Below, piece after piece: positions 37,602 through 49,370 of a stretch of 64,000 nt of DNA. The stretch comes from Certhia americana (lineage: Eukaryota > Chordata > Aves > Passeriformes > Certhiidae), in the NCBI GenBank assembly GCA_018697195.1, contig JAGMWU010000048.1, forward strand, positions 709,331-773,330. Reading direction: 5' to 3'. The notes beneath the pieces were generated by a model that saw only the letters and a program-made list of their open reading frames with translations, did not search any database and was not told the origin of the DNA. The first letter of the stretch is position 1. Each line of letters begins with the position of its first letter. The position numbers and the translations under genes were made by a program.

Positions 37602-39862
37602 GACGGTGAGTGCCCCAAACTACCAGCAGGTTTCAAGCTACAGCTCTGCTCCAAACCCTTATCAGCCCATTTCTTTCCTTATGGATTGCAGAGGAGTTTC
37701 CTTAGCCAGCTCTGGTTTGCACCTTTGCCACCCTCAGCCCAAAGCAAATCAAGAACAGGGAAACCAGGGGCCAACTCGTGTCCTTGGTGGTATCAAGTTG
37801 CTTTCAGAGCCTGGTGCTCTCTTCTTTGAGCAGAAAAGCCCATGTTACCATGTCCCCTTGACCACCAGCAGTGTGACTGCCCCAGGCAAGGACTTAAAAC
37901 CTTTCAGTGTTCCCAGAACCTCCTGCTGCCCCACTCTGGGTCAAACATGGGCTGCTACCAAACCACCATTTCTGGCATACTCCAAATTTTCTGCAGGAAG
38001 TGCTTCCTGGCAGCACCTGACCCTGCATGTTGTTGCTGGACTGTCCCCTCTGTGACCCTCTATCCAGGGTGACACCTTTGAGCCTGAGGGACCATCCCCT
38101 TCCTGCTGCCACCCTGTCCCTTGTGTTCCTGCTATCCTTATCACTCCCCCACAGCCACAGAGCTGCTTGGAGCTGCCACAAGTGATAAACACTTCCCAGC
38201 ATTTTACTGGAGCAAAAATTAATTAAAGCAAGTTTTTAAAGAGGAGATTACTTTCCCATAAATTAGATGCATTGAAAGACTAATCAGAAAATCAGAACTC
38301 AATAATTGACACTTCAGAATGGCCTTTTGAGGGAAAAGATTTAATGCATTCTCTAGCACAGCAGATGTGTTATTTCCACAGAGGGGAGTGGATTTGGGCA
38401 TAGGGCTGCCTGGAGTTTGCAGGCTAAGGGCTGGATGTGTATTCACACAGTATTATTTAACAGTAGCTTTTAGATAAAGTTGGAGGTTTGTTTTTTTTTA
38501 AAAAAAACATCAACAAATCTGGGAGGAAATACTTGGTGCTGTTGCTGAAACTTGCCTTATAAACCAGTGACTATCTGTGTCCTGGGAACACCAAGATTTT
38601 TTCACTGACTTTCCTCTTTTTTTTGGTCCAGCTTTATACAGGCTGAAGGAAACCAGGGCACCATCATAGGGGCATTTTTCTGTAATGCAGCAGCCACTAA
38701 TTTTTAAGGTCAGGGGCAATTTCCTGCATAACATGGAGCACAGCCCCTCTCACAGGAAATCCTGCACTGAGAGAACTGGTTATCCCTGCCCCATTATCTA
38801 GGAAAGCAGTTGGCTGCTAGATAGGGCAGCACAGTGGTACCTCAGCAGTGAGGAGAGGTGCTGTCAGCTCCTCAAAGCCAGCACAGACCACGAGCAGTGC
38901 CGGCTCTGCCTTGGCAGCAGCACACTGAGCTGGGCTCTCCAAGGGACAGCCATTTCTAAAATGACAGTTCAGGGCAGTCCCTCTTCAGTAAACTGAGGGG
39001 GTCAAAACCAGTCTGCAGAAACAGAGCCTGTAATGCACTGAGCTGCTTCAGCCCACACCAGGAGCAGCTGTGCCTACACCCCTGCCCTTCAGTACTGCAC
39101 GGGAGCTACACCTGCCCATCTCCTCCTGGAGCAGCCTGCACCAGGATCACTGTGCCTTTGTTCCCATTCCAGATGGCTTCAGCACATCCCAAGTGCTGCC
39201 TCCACCATGGACAGGCTTTGCCAGCCCCCTGCTTGCACAGAGACCAGGAGGCTCTTAGCTGTTCCCCAGCACCCACAGGGGCTGGGCTGCCCCATCACCA
39301 AGCTGTACCTGGCACTTCCCCAGTAACCAACTTCTGTTCCCTGTTTGCAGCTGCCAGTGAAGCAATGACTTGTGGACTCCTGCTCCCACCGTACCAGGCT
39401 CAATCTGAAAGCCCTTCTGTACTGGATATCAGTGGATCCTTCAGCTCCACATCACAGAGGGGTTCTCCAACACCAAATGCACCCCATGGCTCCAGCCTGC
39501 AGGGTCAGGTACCAGGAGGTGAGCAGGACAGCTGGGAACATGGCAATGCAAGGACATTCACAGGGTCCCCTGAGCAGGGAAACCAACTGTGCACTGGACC
39601 CAGACAGAAAAAGCTGCCCAAGTGAGCAACTGTAGATTGTGTAAGTGGTTTTAGTTGTAGCCAATGAAGTCCACATTGTAGGGCAGCTGGTGTCCTATGG
39701 AATGCTGCTGCTCTGCCAGCACTCCCACTCCCACAGACTGCACTAGTTGAGGACCTGTTCTGCACATCACCTTTTCTTTGACACTGAAGGCTTGATTAAG
39801 ATTATTATTTTTTATTTAAATATGTTGTAAGATGCTTTATCTATGCCGAAGACATTAGATGA

Positions 39863-39880
39863 CATATATATATATATATA
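39863..39880. repeat. (AT)n microsatellite
   Basis: Nine perfect AT units between gac and acttag, in the SPNS2 downstream region. Confidence 0.85.
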
Positions 39881-42412
39881 CTTAGATTAACATTTTTTAT
39901 TTAAACATTTAAAATCTGGAGCTGTCTGTGCAACCACAGCAGACATGAGTAACGTCCACAGCTCTCCTTCTCTCAGTGCACTGGTGCCAGGGCCTGCAAG
40001 GGCACCACAGGAAAACTTCCAGTGGGTGACCTGCCTGTCACTGAGACTGAGCAATGGGACAGAGGAGAGAGTTTCACTGCACTGGGAATGCTCGTGGTTG
40101 TCACAGAAGGGCCCAGAAAAACGTTGGACAGAAATCCCTACAGGCTCTAGAGTTTTCCACATGGTAAATTCAGCCTTCCTAGGAGGTTTACAGGCTTTTA
40201 AAATACCAAATTCCACGTGGCTGAATGGTTGTACCTTGGGCCTGGGAGTGCAATACTGCTGTGCCAGTGACCTTGTGCTTTGTTTACATGATACCATATC
40301 ACTTGGACTGTCAATGCTAATTGTCCCTGTCAATATTTCAAAGCAGGTGGCTGACATCTGCCTTCGGAGCAGTGCTTGGGTTCCTGCACACCCTACCCTG
40401 ACCTGTCCCAGAGTGCTGTCACTGTACCTTTACAAAGGAGCATTTGAAAGCTTTCAGACAAGGCCAGTGCCTGAACTGGGTTACACTCAAATGCAGAAGC
40501 TTGTCATGGTGCCATCCCACTGAAGTCTTGTTTCCTGTACTTGGCCTCCACAAGCCAAAATTATGCAGTGTCAGCTGGATGGGGGAGAAAGGTGAGCACA
40601 GTTCCTGAAGAGGGCCAGGTTGCCACATGAAGGGCACTGCCACAGGGAGGGCACTGGCTCTGCAGGCCTCCATTCCCTCTGCTCTGAGCCCTCTCTCACA
40701 GTTCAGATCCTCCCTCCAGTTCAGCACAACTTGAGCAGGTGAAAGCACTTCATTCTTGTGCTCATGGCTCACAAATGACTGCAGTTGGGGTGCAAGGAGG
40801 ACTAAATCAGCTCAGGAAATGTCAAATCAGGACTAGATGTGAGTTAAGGCTGGGAGCTGTTGTCCTGGTTGTGCCATAAGATTGCTCAGGCACAGGATGA
40901 TACTGTTAGTAAATCTGGGTTTATTTCCCATTCCCTGCCAGGATGTGCTGGGACCCACAGCACAGCATTGCAGCAGAGATGTTCTAATTCCAGGTGCTCA
41001 CCCCACAGCAAGTCCCTGCCCAGGCTGGGGATTTCTATGGTTCTGTGAGCCTTTCCTCCTCCCCACACTTGACAAGACTCCTCTGCGAAGGGTTCTGTCA
41101 CCTGAAATTCCTTAACAATTGCTCTAAGACTTGGCTAAAAGTCAGAAGACAGAGCTCTTGACAGAGCCAGAAGTGTTCCTCTAGTGCCTGAGCTAGCAGG
41201 TGCTAGAAAAAACAAAGCAAAGCAAATCCCAACAATGCTTCACTTCCTACCTCGTGCCACTATTTACACTCATAACGCAGCCACTGTAGTCTGGGAGCCA
41301 AATACTTGGCTTTAAAGGCACATGAATTTCTGATTCCCATTAAGAAATTCCTTTTTAAGCTGTTTAAAAAGAAACAAAAAGCAACCCAACAATCAGTCAT
41401 TTCATCTCAGAGACCAAAGAAGATTAACCACATTTCCTAAATTGCTTTTCTGATAGGCTCTCTGTTGTAGCATTTACTGTCAACAAAATGGAACATTTCT
41501 GCTAAGGTTCAGAGATTAGGAATTCTCCTTAAACTTAATTCTCAGGAGTCAACAATGAAAAGGGAACTGAAATGTTCTGTGATGTCACTCCAGTCCTTGT
41601 TTGTGACAGGCTCCAGTCCCTGTCAGAGCTGGTTTTATCCTTCGTGCACATGGAGGAAATGCTGTGGGTTCTGTTTAAACAAGGACAGAGGGAAGGGAGC
41701 AGACAAGGAGAAATGAGACCTACCCTCACCAAGGGGTCCCTGAATCCCTGCTCCCACATGTTCCAGGCTAAGAGAGGGAGGCTTCTTCCAAATCCTTGCT
41801 GCATTCACCAGGGTCTGTGCAAGTGTCCAGAGGCGCCAGGGAGGCTCCAGCTGCCCCTCAGTTATCACAAGGGTTTTCTTCTACTCTACTTCATAAAGGG
41901 GATTTTTTAAAGCATTAACTCCCCCCAGCTGATCCTGCACTGGCAGGGAGGTGTTTGTACACAGTGTAGGAAACTGAGGCAATGGGACCTGCCCAGAGAG
42001 GCAAGAGAATGACCCAAAAGGCAGCAAGCTGCCACCCCAAGTGGCTCCTGCTGCCACTGCTCCCAGGGTAGGTTTGGGTGGCCCCAGGAGCCTCTCCCCT
42101 TACAGTGAGGGTGACCAAACCCCATAAATGTCTGGCTGTGCTCTGGGAAGCGGTGTTCTTCCAAGCTCCACCCCAAATGCTTGTTTTCTTCATTTGCTTT
42201 ATTGTCTGGTAAATCAGCACTTACAATCACTTTTACTACGTGATGTATGGGAGTATTATTATATTTTCTTGTTATACAAGGGAGGAGTATCAAATAGTTT
42301 TCTGATTTCTTTCAGAAGCAAATGACTATTTTATTTTTTAAGAGCAACTGATTGTGAATCTCAGAGTATAAAAAAAAGATAAGCCAAATATATACCTTTA
42401 TGTAAATTAAGA

Positions 42413-42418
42413 AATAAA
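42413..42418 (+). terminator. SPNS2: Candidate distal poly(A) signal AATAAA for SPNS2
   Basis: This is a canonical hexamer within an AT-rich 80-bp stretch, followed about 20-45 bases later by T/G-rich sequence. It is the only exact AATAAA I noticed on the plus strand between the SPNS2 stop and 42.4 kb. Whether it is used depends on transcript data; the weaker ATTAAA at 38222 is the nearer alternative. Confidence 0.35.
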
Positions 42419-43334
42419 AGTATTTAAAATGTACCTCCTGGCTCCTTTTCTTGTGTCACCTCTTTACGGTGCACTCCTGTGGTTGCTGCCTGCAGGGCTG
42501 GTCCCTGGCATAAGGATGCTCCAAGCTCCAGCAGCCACAGAGCTGTCAAGAACTTCCCTGGACACCAGCCTGCCTGGAGTTTGTTGAGAAGGAACACCAG
42601 GAGCAGGGAAGGTGGTGGATTACAGCTTCCTTTTCCCTCTGAGCTGGATCCAGCCAGGATCAGAGCTGGGGGGAAGGAGTCAGTGTGGGCACAGAGGTGG
42701 GGTCCTGCTCCAGCCCCATTTAGGCTCCTCACAGCACAACTAAAGGACCTGGCTGCTGGACTGATGAAGATGGGCGGCGTGGGAGCCATAGGTCAGGTGC
42801 TCAGGAAGATCAACAGGATCTTCCCAGGAAATTAATTCCCAAGTGGGCATCAAGGCTGCCCTTCTCCAGTGATCCTGCAGCAGCCATGTCCACCATCCTC
42901 ACAGGATGGTGGCTTGTGGTAAAAAGGAGTGAAGGGGCTGCTCCTGCTGCATCAGGAGCTCTGCAGATCAGCCTTGGGCTGCCATGACACCGACAATGGG
43001 GTCTGAGGCTCTCCTGGCCAGCTGGGAGAGAGTCCTCCCACAGCATCCCACAGTGCCTCCCCTCAGTGTCTTCTCCCGTCCCTCCTTGGACAGGGCTTCC
43101 CAAGCCAGGAAACTGCAAAAGCAAAGGCTCTGTCACTTAAAACAATCATCCCTGCTGGCCTTTTGTCAGAGCTGCTCGGGGCTTTCAGCTTAATCGTTCT
43201 TGTAAATCACTTAATTAAGAATAATTTTCCAAATTCTGATGTTCCAGCACAGAGAGAAGCTTTAACATCCATCTATCAACTACTACTACCAAGAGTGTGC
43301 TGTCCATACTGGGTTTGGATCACAGACATACCCT

Positions 43335-43368
43335 GTGCGTGTGTGTGTGTTGTGTGTGTGTGTGTGTG
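43335..43368. repeat. (TG)n microsatellite
   Basis: About 34 bp of gtgcgtgtgtgtgtgt and tgtgtgtgtgtgtgtg with one phase slip. A likely polymorphic dinucleotide repeat between SPNS2 and MYBBP1A. Confidence 0.9.
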
Positions 43369-43700
43369 CCCCCACACATTCACTCACTCCCCATCCCTGC
43401 TTCACAAACCCTCCCCTCACTGCCTGCAGAGCTCTCACAGGGCCACCCATGCTCTGACAAACAACAGCCTCATGGGCTGGCACAGGGTGACTGCCCTGAT
43501 CCTCTCCTGAGCTGGTCTGTACAAGCTGATGTTGTTTGTGCTCCAGTGCCCTGGTGTCACTGGGGCATTTACATTTATCACACATTGTACAAAGAGGTGC
43601 TGGTTGCATGACAACCTCTGCTGAGCAACTCCAATGCTGCACTCATCGCCCAGAGTCCCTGGCAAAATCTGTATGACATACTGGGTATTATATCAAAAGT

Positions 43701-43920
43701 CACAGAATCTCAGAATGGTTTGGGCTGGAAGGACCATAAAGACCAATTAATTGCACCCCCCTGCCATGGCAGGGACACATTCCACTATCCCAGGTAGCTC
43801 CAAAACTTGTCCAGCCTGGCCTTGGATGCTTCCAGGGATGGAGCAGCCACAGCTTCTCTGAGCCCCCTGTGCCAGGACCTTCCCACCCTCACATGCCAGA
43901 TTTGTCCCATGCCTTTGGCC
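43701..43920 (-). mobile_element. CR1 LINE fragment (minus orientation)
   Basis: It begins cacagaatctcagaatggtt, the inverted CR1 tail, followed by tgggctggaaggaccataaa, gccatggcagggacacattc and ttgtccagcctggccttgg. About 220 bp, 5'-truncated, in the space between the two genes. Confidence 0.85.
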
Positions 43921-46008
43921 ACTCTCCAGCATTGCATCCCTCCTCCGAGCTCAGGGGCCAGCGCCTGTGGCTGTTTTCTTGCATCCAGAAGAACCCTTGG
44001 GCTCTCTGCCAAACAGCTCTGAGCCCAGGACAGCTGAGAAGAAAAGGCTTCGCTTAAATCAAAGCATGCTCAGTCATCTAAAGCCATAATGGCTGAGCAA
44101 CAGACAGGACCTGAAATCAGTAAAATGAAACCTTTGTGATTATTAAAAAATCCAAATAAGTGCTGGTGAAACACAATTTGACTTGTTGGATTACTGACTG
44201 CATTTTATAAGCAGTGCATCAAAGCTAGCCTACAGTCAGGTAATTTAATTGACAAAAGAGTTGTTAGGGCAGCACAACTCGCACTGTGCCCTGAGGCTCT
44301 CCTGTCCCTTTTACCCTTGTCCACTCTGTGGGCCCTGGAACTGAACACACCAACGAACACAGAAAGCAGAGGTCAACCTCTCCAGCCTGACAGCTGGCAC
44401 TACCCAGGGCCATCCTTCTGTCAGAAACAACAGCTGGCACGGCTTTGGCCTCATGCTTTGCCCTTCCCAAAATGACAGTGACAAGCTGATCCACATGAAC
44501 TCTTCACTGCAGTCACCCTGGCAGGTGTCCCAGAGAGGCTCAGCCAGGCTCTGTGGCCTCATGTGGGCAAGGACTTGCCCAGCGTGGTTGGTGGTTCTGG
44601 GTGCCACAGCTGTGCTCTCTGCAGGCAGGTGAAGATTCCCTCCCTAAACTGCCTGGAGAGAACCCTCTCATCCAGCTCACTCTTGCTTCCCACCCACCAC
44701 ACCTACCTGCTGTTCCTCCTCTGGTTCCACACAACAGAGGCACAAAATCCCAGGATGTCCTACTGGGAGGCACAGAAAAATCATTAGTAAGACACTTCAG
44801 ATCTGAAGCCCCTTGTCCCCTTTGGAGCCCCTCCGGATCGTTAGACCACTGACAGCTGTGACCTGCTGGCCTCCTTTGTGCTGCATTTGCATAATACATG
44901 AAAAGTCATCACTAGGGACAGCTGGAGGGGCTTAGCTGGGATTGAGGTTTTAAGGAGGCAATGAACCAGCTCTCAGCAGCAAATGGCAGAGGCAGGGCAG
45001 CATCCCCAGTGTCAACAGGCCCATTTGAAGCAGAGGCCACCCTCTTTTCTGGAGACAGGATTGACAATAATTGCCAACATTTTCTGCCTGGGAATGGTGA
45101 TTTGAAGCTCCTCTTCAGGCTGCAACAGCAGCTAATCCAGTCAACAGCCTACAGCTACCTCCAGATGGATAAGTGCTTTGGGAGAAAAGGTCCAGCAAGG
45201 TGAGTACAGCCCCAAAATGCTCAGAGCATTCCTGGGAGCAGGAACCAGCTGCCTCCTGAAGGTCTCATCTGCAGTGTCCTTGTGACACACCTGCAGCCCA
45301 AATCTCCACCCTGTCTGGGTACTTCTGCAAACCCTTCAGAGGCTGGAAGGCAAAATTCATCAAAGGTGGGCACAAGGAGAGCTGTCCTTCACTTCCTGCC
45401 AATCCTGTGCCAATACTCAAAAGACTCTTGACTTGGAGAGTCCAGGGGCTGCCAACTCCTCCTCATCCAGCATGCACGAGGGCTGTGTCCTTCAAGGCAA
45501 CACCACAGTGCCCCTCAGTCCTGCCTGCCCGAGGGAGGCAGCTGTGAAGATGGGAAGTGAAAGGCAGGCACAGGGCTGAACTGTGGGCACAGAAACTCCA
45601 GCCATCACCTGCTGCTCCCAGGAGCTTGGATGTGCAGCTCAGCTTGTGGGATCACTGCTGGGACAGGGAAAAGTGGAAGCTGTGGGTCTGCAATGGGATT
45701 GGGATGTGTCTGTGCCTCTTCTGTGCCATTTGAGCAGAGAATCATTGCAAAAGCAGGTAACAGCCACAGGCAAACACAGCCCTTTGCAGCTCTTCTCTCA
45801 CCCTCTCCAAAAGCAGTATGACATTTCCAGTGCCCTTATCTCTGCCTGGTGGTACAGATCCATCTGTATGGATCTGAGGATGAGAGCTGAAGCCACAACA
45901 GGCACAGCCCTGCTCCCAGCCCTTCCCTCTGCCAGCAACAGCTTCTGCCAGGAGCCAGCACCAAACTCCTCTACTGTAGGGAGGAGAGCAGTGAGGCCTT
46001 CAGGGAAT

Positions 46009-46085
46009 CATGGAATCACTAAGGTTGGAAAAGATGCTCAGGAACATCAGGTCAAACCATTAACCCAGCATTGCTCCTTCAGATG
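46009..46085 (-). mobile_element. Short CR1 LINE 3' end (minus orientation)
   Basis: The sequence aatcatggaatcactaaggt, ttggaaaagatgctcagg and caggtcaaaccattaaccca is an inverted CR1 3' end of about 75 bp. It lies about 0.9 kb beyond the MYBBP1A poly(A) signal. Confidence 0.75.
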
Positions 46086-46968
46086 CTGGAGAGGAGTCAG
46101 GGCCAGGCACCTACACCCGTGTTCTGGCATCCAGGAGCAGAGTGCTGGGTAGGTGGGGAGGAGCAGGGAAGGCTTTAGTGGCAACTACAGCATGAGTAGC
46201 ACTTGAAACACTTGGCGCCTCAGCTCTCAACAAGAACCACGTACCCAACACATGGGAGAACTTGGTCCTGGCACTCTGCAAAGGGATGATGGCATTCCAA
46301 CATTCAGGAGCCTGGGGATAAATGAGCAGATGCAATTCCAGGCAGTTTCTTTCCCAGACTGTTTGCTGCAGCCCTGGTGTTCCAGGTGCCTTGCATGGCT
46401 GCACACAGGCTGCCAGCCTGGCAGAGTGGCAAATCAATCAACCCTCTCAGTTGTTTCAGTGATTTATTGATGTCTCTGCACTACCACAGGGGCCATGACT
46501 CCTCAGCACCCAGCCGAAAAAGGCAAGAAAAACTAGATCATGATAGTTATGGATGATACCAGAGTGGTCAAACTGGAAACAGCTGACCCCAGAGTTTGCT
46601 TGTGCAAACCCATTCAACTCCAGACATTTTGGATGCTGCGTCTCCCACACTGGAAAAGCTGTGAGCGCTGCTGGACCTGGGCAGGACAGGGATGAGCCTT
46701 TAGGAATTACTTCTGAATCTCTGACACAGGCTTGACCACTAACTCAGCAGTGCCAGCGCACTCACCCCAACTCCCCAAGGAATCCAAACCATTCTCGCTT
46801 CTGCCTTGGGAAATCATGGAGACAGGATTCTGTGGCACTGCCAGAGAACAGAGAGTGGGCGTGTCCCAGAGCCTGGAGGGTATGTAAGCTCCTGAAGCTC
46901 TCTGTGCTCTAGGCTGAACCCTCCACACAGGCCAGACCCACAGCTTTAGAGCTCAGCATTAGGGAAGC

Positions 46969-46974
46969 TTTATT
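46969..46974 (-). terminator. MYBBP1A: MYBBP1A poly(A) signal (AATAAA on the minus strand)
   Basis: The plus-strand TTTATT at this site is AATAAA on the coding strand, about 100 nt after the MYBBP1A stop. It implies a short 3'UTR of roughly 115-130 nt, ending near 46945-46960. No competing signal lies between it and the stop. It sets the right-hand limit of the intergenic space between the two convergent genes. Confidence 0.75.
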
Positions 46975-47073
46975 TAAAAGTCATGGAGAGCATAAAACCC
47001 ATAGATATTAAAGATATGTCAACAGTCTACTGAGCCATGCCAGCCATGCCAGGCCTGGCTGAGTCCATGGAGT

Positions 47074-47569
47074 TTACTCTTGCAGCACTGGAGCTTGCTT
47101 CGCTTTTCTTTTCTTCTTGGCTTTGTCTTGCTTCTGCTGAGTCTCCTGGACAACACTCCCCTTGATTTTCTTTGCAGCTGGAACCTGCTCAGCTTCATTG
47201 CCTGCAGCACCTTTTCTTTTTCTGTTTTTCCTCTTCTTTTTCTTCTTGTCAGCCACAGCATCTCCATTAGCAGTGGGGAGGTCCTTACCACCCACCTTTA
47301 CCACTCCATTCTCCTTGCCCCCCCTGTTTGGGTGCTTTTTGCTGCCACCAGGCACTAGGCCTTTCTTATGCTTGGGGGTTTCTGTTCCCAGGGGCTGTTC
47401 CTCTGGGCCTGCAGGTTCTTCATCCTTCCCTGGTACCACCCCATTCTCCTGGATGCCTTTCTTGCGATTCTTGCGTTTCTTGGTCTCTGGCAGGAAGCCT
47501 TTTTTCTTCTGCTTCAGCAGCTGGGCTCCCTGTGTGGGTTTACTGGCTGTCTTCTCTTTCTTGGGCTTC
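47074..47569 (-). CDS. MYBBP1A: MYBBP1A last exon: lysine-rich nucleolar tail and stop
   Basis: MYBBP1A (p160) is a large nucleolar protein that acts in pre-rRNA processing, rDNA transcription and as a co-regulator of several transcription factors (known for the family). On the minus strand the acceptor ctctgcag leads into G, which completes a Thr codon, then KPKKEKTASKPTQ and onward for 164 codons to the stop at 47076-47074. The tail is almost entirely Lys, Arg, Gly, Gln and Glu. It has several classic basic nuclear/nucleolar targeting clusters, such as KKRKNRKKG, KKKKKRKNRKRKG, AAKKIKG and KAKKKRKAKQ, and ends QAPVLQE. Low-complexity basic tails of this type end vertebrate MYBBP1A proteins. 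Two clusters share the core KKRKNRK, suggesting internal duplication. The identity is strengthened by the upstream exons and by SPNS2 next door. Confidence 0.88.
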
Positions 47570-48042
47570 CTGCAGAGTGAATGCCAAAAATCAAGAGCAA
47601 CTTAATTTACAGCCAGGGAACAGTGTGATCCATGTGACAGGCAGTCCACAAACAGGCAGAAGCACCAGAAAGGTGCAGGAAACAGAGGAAAAGGATGAGT
47701 GCTGTGAGGATGAGTATTACCCATGGAGGTGGGATAATACCTGCCTGTGACCCTGGCTTGCTTTCTTCTGGCAACACATGATCAGGCATCAGACATGTCA
47801 GTTGTGTTACAACCCTTTCCCATCAAGGACAAATGCCAAGATGTAAGCACACAGAACAATGAGCCAAATTAGCATTAATGAGTGTCTCAACCCCACCAAC
47901 AGAGGAGCTCCATGAAACTCCACCCTGAACTTGCTGCCTTGACCTCCTTTCTCTTCCCACCTCCCCACATCACTGTACACAAGCAGGACAGGCAGGCAGG
48001 CCCCCAGACAAGGCAGAATGCCAGGATGCCAGGCACACATAC

Positions 48043-48167
48043 GTGTAATTCAGCCAGCGCATGACGTTCCAGTACAGAGAGTCCAGCCGTGGTGAATTCC
48101 CAATGTCTTCCAGCTGGTTCAGAGGGAGCAGCACTTTCTCCACCTCTGTCAGCTTCACATTCAGCTT
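48043..48167 (-). CDS. MYBBP1A: MYBBP1A penultimate exon
   Basis: On the minus strand, gcctcttgcag precedes KLNVKLTEVEKVLLPLNQ, followed by LEDIGNSPRLDSLYWNVM and RWLNY plus AC. The donor is gtatgt, starting at 48042. The exon is 125 nt and enters in phase 0; its trailing AC joins the G of the last exon to make Thr. The amphipathic pattern of spaced leucines (EVEKVLLPLNQL, LDSLYWNVMRWL) fits the end of the HEAT/armadillo-like helical-repeat body that makes up most of MYBBP1A. The intron to the last exon is 473 bp. The frame is intact. Confidence 0.88.
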
Positions 48168-49268
48168 CTGCAAGAGGCAAGTAGAGGCAATCTGCAGAGT
48201 GAACCTGGGAGGGGCACTCACAGCAGCAGGGCACCCTTTCTTAGGGGAAGGCTATGGCAGGAATTTCCAATCCCACCTGGCTCCCCCAAGCCACTGCCTT
48301 GAGTCTGTTTGCACCAATTCAGTTTGGGGCAAAAACTGGTGAGTCATCAGGTACTGGGTTTGCTTGAAAACTTGAGTTTCTACCATGAGAGGCAGGAGTC
48401 TAACAGAATTGTAGTGGCATAAAAAGAACTGGAGGGTCTTTCAGTCTGCTTTGCTTTCCTGACCATGACTGGGGGCAGGGAAAAGAAGACACACAGCCAT
48501 GTACCCTAACTCTAACCCATCCATGAAAAAAGCAGCAGCATGTCTGGTTTCTAAACATCTGGCACCCTCTTCTGTAACACATCATCTAAGTTCAACCAGG
48601 CAGAAAGGGGTGTCTCACAGGCTACTCAGCTCCTACAAGAGTCTTGGAAATAATCTCTCTTCTCCACCCATTTTCCTATTAGGTCTTCACAGAGAAACAG
48701 GCTGTGGGCTGAGCTCTGGGCTTATCAGTAGGAAACTGGGCTTCAGCAGTTCTGCTGCTTGTGGTGTTTTCCTCCAGTAAGATCACATTAGGGACGTATT
48801 TTGTCACCTCTAGAAAATCTTTGCCTGCTCAAAAAAGTAAATTTTTATTAGGGAAAACAAAGCCCCAGAACAAAGCTTCACTTCTGCTCCTAAAGCTATT
48901 AAGTCTGGTTTTGGGAATCGTAATTTCTGGAGTTCAGTGGAGAAGAAAGAGCAATCACCTGGGATAAAACCCACCCTCACTGTACCTCAGGTTGTATTTC
49001 TGCTGCTAAGAAAGCAGATGCCACAAGTGTTTGTGCACAAGATGCAGTGTTTGCTGAACACTGTACAAATTCTCCTCTGGAGATCAGCTCATAGACTCCT
49101 TCAGACAGCAGGGCTCTTCTGCCCTCAGATCCAACCAGGTATTCCCTCTAGAGGTGCTTTTGTTAGGAAATGAGGTAGGATGTAGCAATCACATGGCAAA
49201 ACCCAAGTGTGACATTTAAAAGATACTCAGAAAACAGCCATCTGCCACAAACTGGGTCACACACTCAC

Positions 49269-49370
49269 CTGCCCTGTCACAGTTTTAAGGAGGAAGTTCA
49301 ACAGCTCCAAACTCTTGACAACTTTCTCTTTCTCAGCCTTCACAATGGGTTTTCCAAGCGTTTTCAAAGA
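49269..49370 (-). CDS. MYBBP1A: MYBBP1A internal exon (34 codons)
   Basis: On the minus strand, aatttgcag precedes SLKTLGKPIVKAEKEKVV, then KSLELLNFLLKTVTGQ, with a strong donor gtgagt from 49268. The exon is 102 nt and phase 0 at both ends. The LELLNFLLKTV segment is a helix of the repeat body. It is separated by 1.1 kb from the next exon and by about 11.9 kb from the preceding recognised exon. That is unusually long for a gene I recall as compact in mammals. A missed small exon between the two cannot be excluded, but the phases already match without one. Confidence 0.85.

Larger units (their letters stand above)
37602..42440 (+). other. SPNS2: Probable SPNS2 3' untranslated and downstream region
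   Basis: No recognisable coding exon follows the SPNS2 stop before MYBBP1A. Possible polyadenylation signals are ATTAAA at 38222-38227 and AATAAA at 42413-42418. The latter sits in AT-rich sequence with TGTAAATTAA just upstream and a T/G-rich stretch just downstream, the usual look of a transcript end. If the distal signal is used the 3'UTR would be about 4.8 kb; if the proximal one is used, about 0.6 kb. A donor at 37606 and a possible acceptor at 39350 (tgtttgcag) allow a spliced version. A 192-codon open stretch at 39945-40523 shows no family resemblance. The extent is inference. Confidence 0.4.
42441..46968. other. Intergenic space between convergent SPNS2 and MYBBP1A
   Basis: It contains a (TG)n repeat and two CR1 fragments, with no third gene recognised. 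Total distance from the SPNS2 stop to the MYBBP1A stop is about 9.5 kb. The long open frame at 45583-46152 has no family resemblance and runs into a CR1 fragment. Confidence 0.6.

Noticed and set aside
37606..39350. Claiming a definite 3'UTR intron of SPNS2
   Set aside because: Donor and acceptor motifs exist, but isolated motifs are common. Without transcript evidence it is left as a finding rather than a feature.
47162..47605. Plus-strand frames opposite the MYBBP1A last exon
   Set aside because: Phe/Leu/Ser-rich shadows of the lysine-rich coding strand; they have no splice or conservation support.
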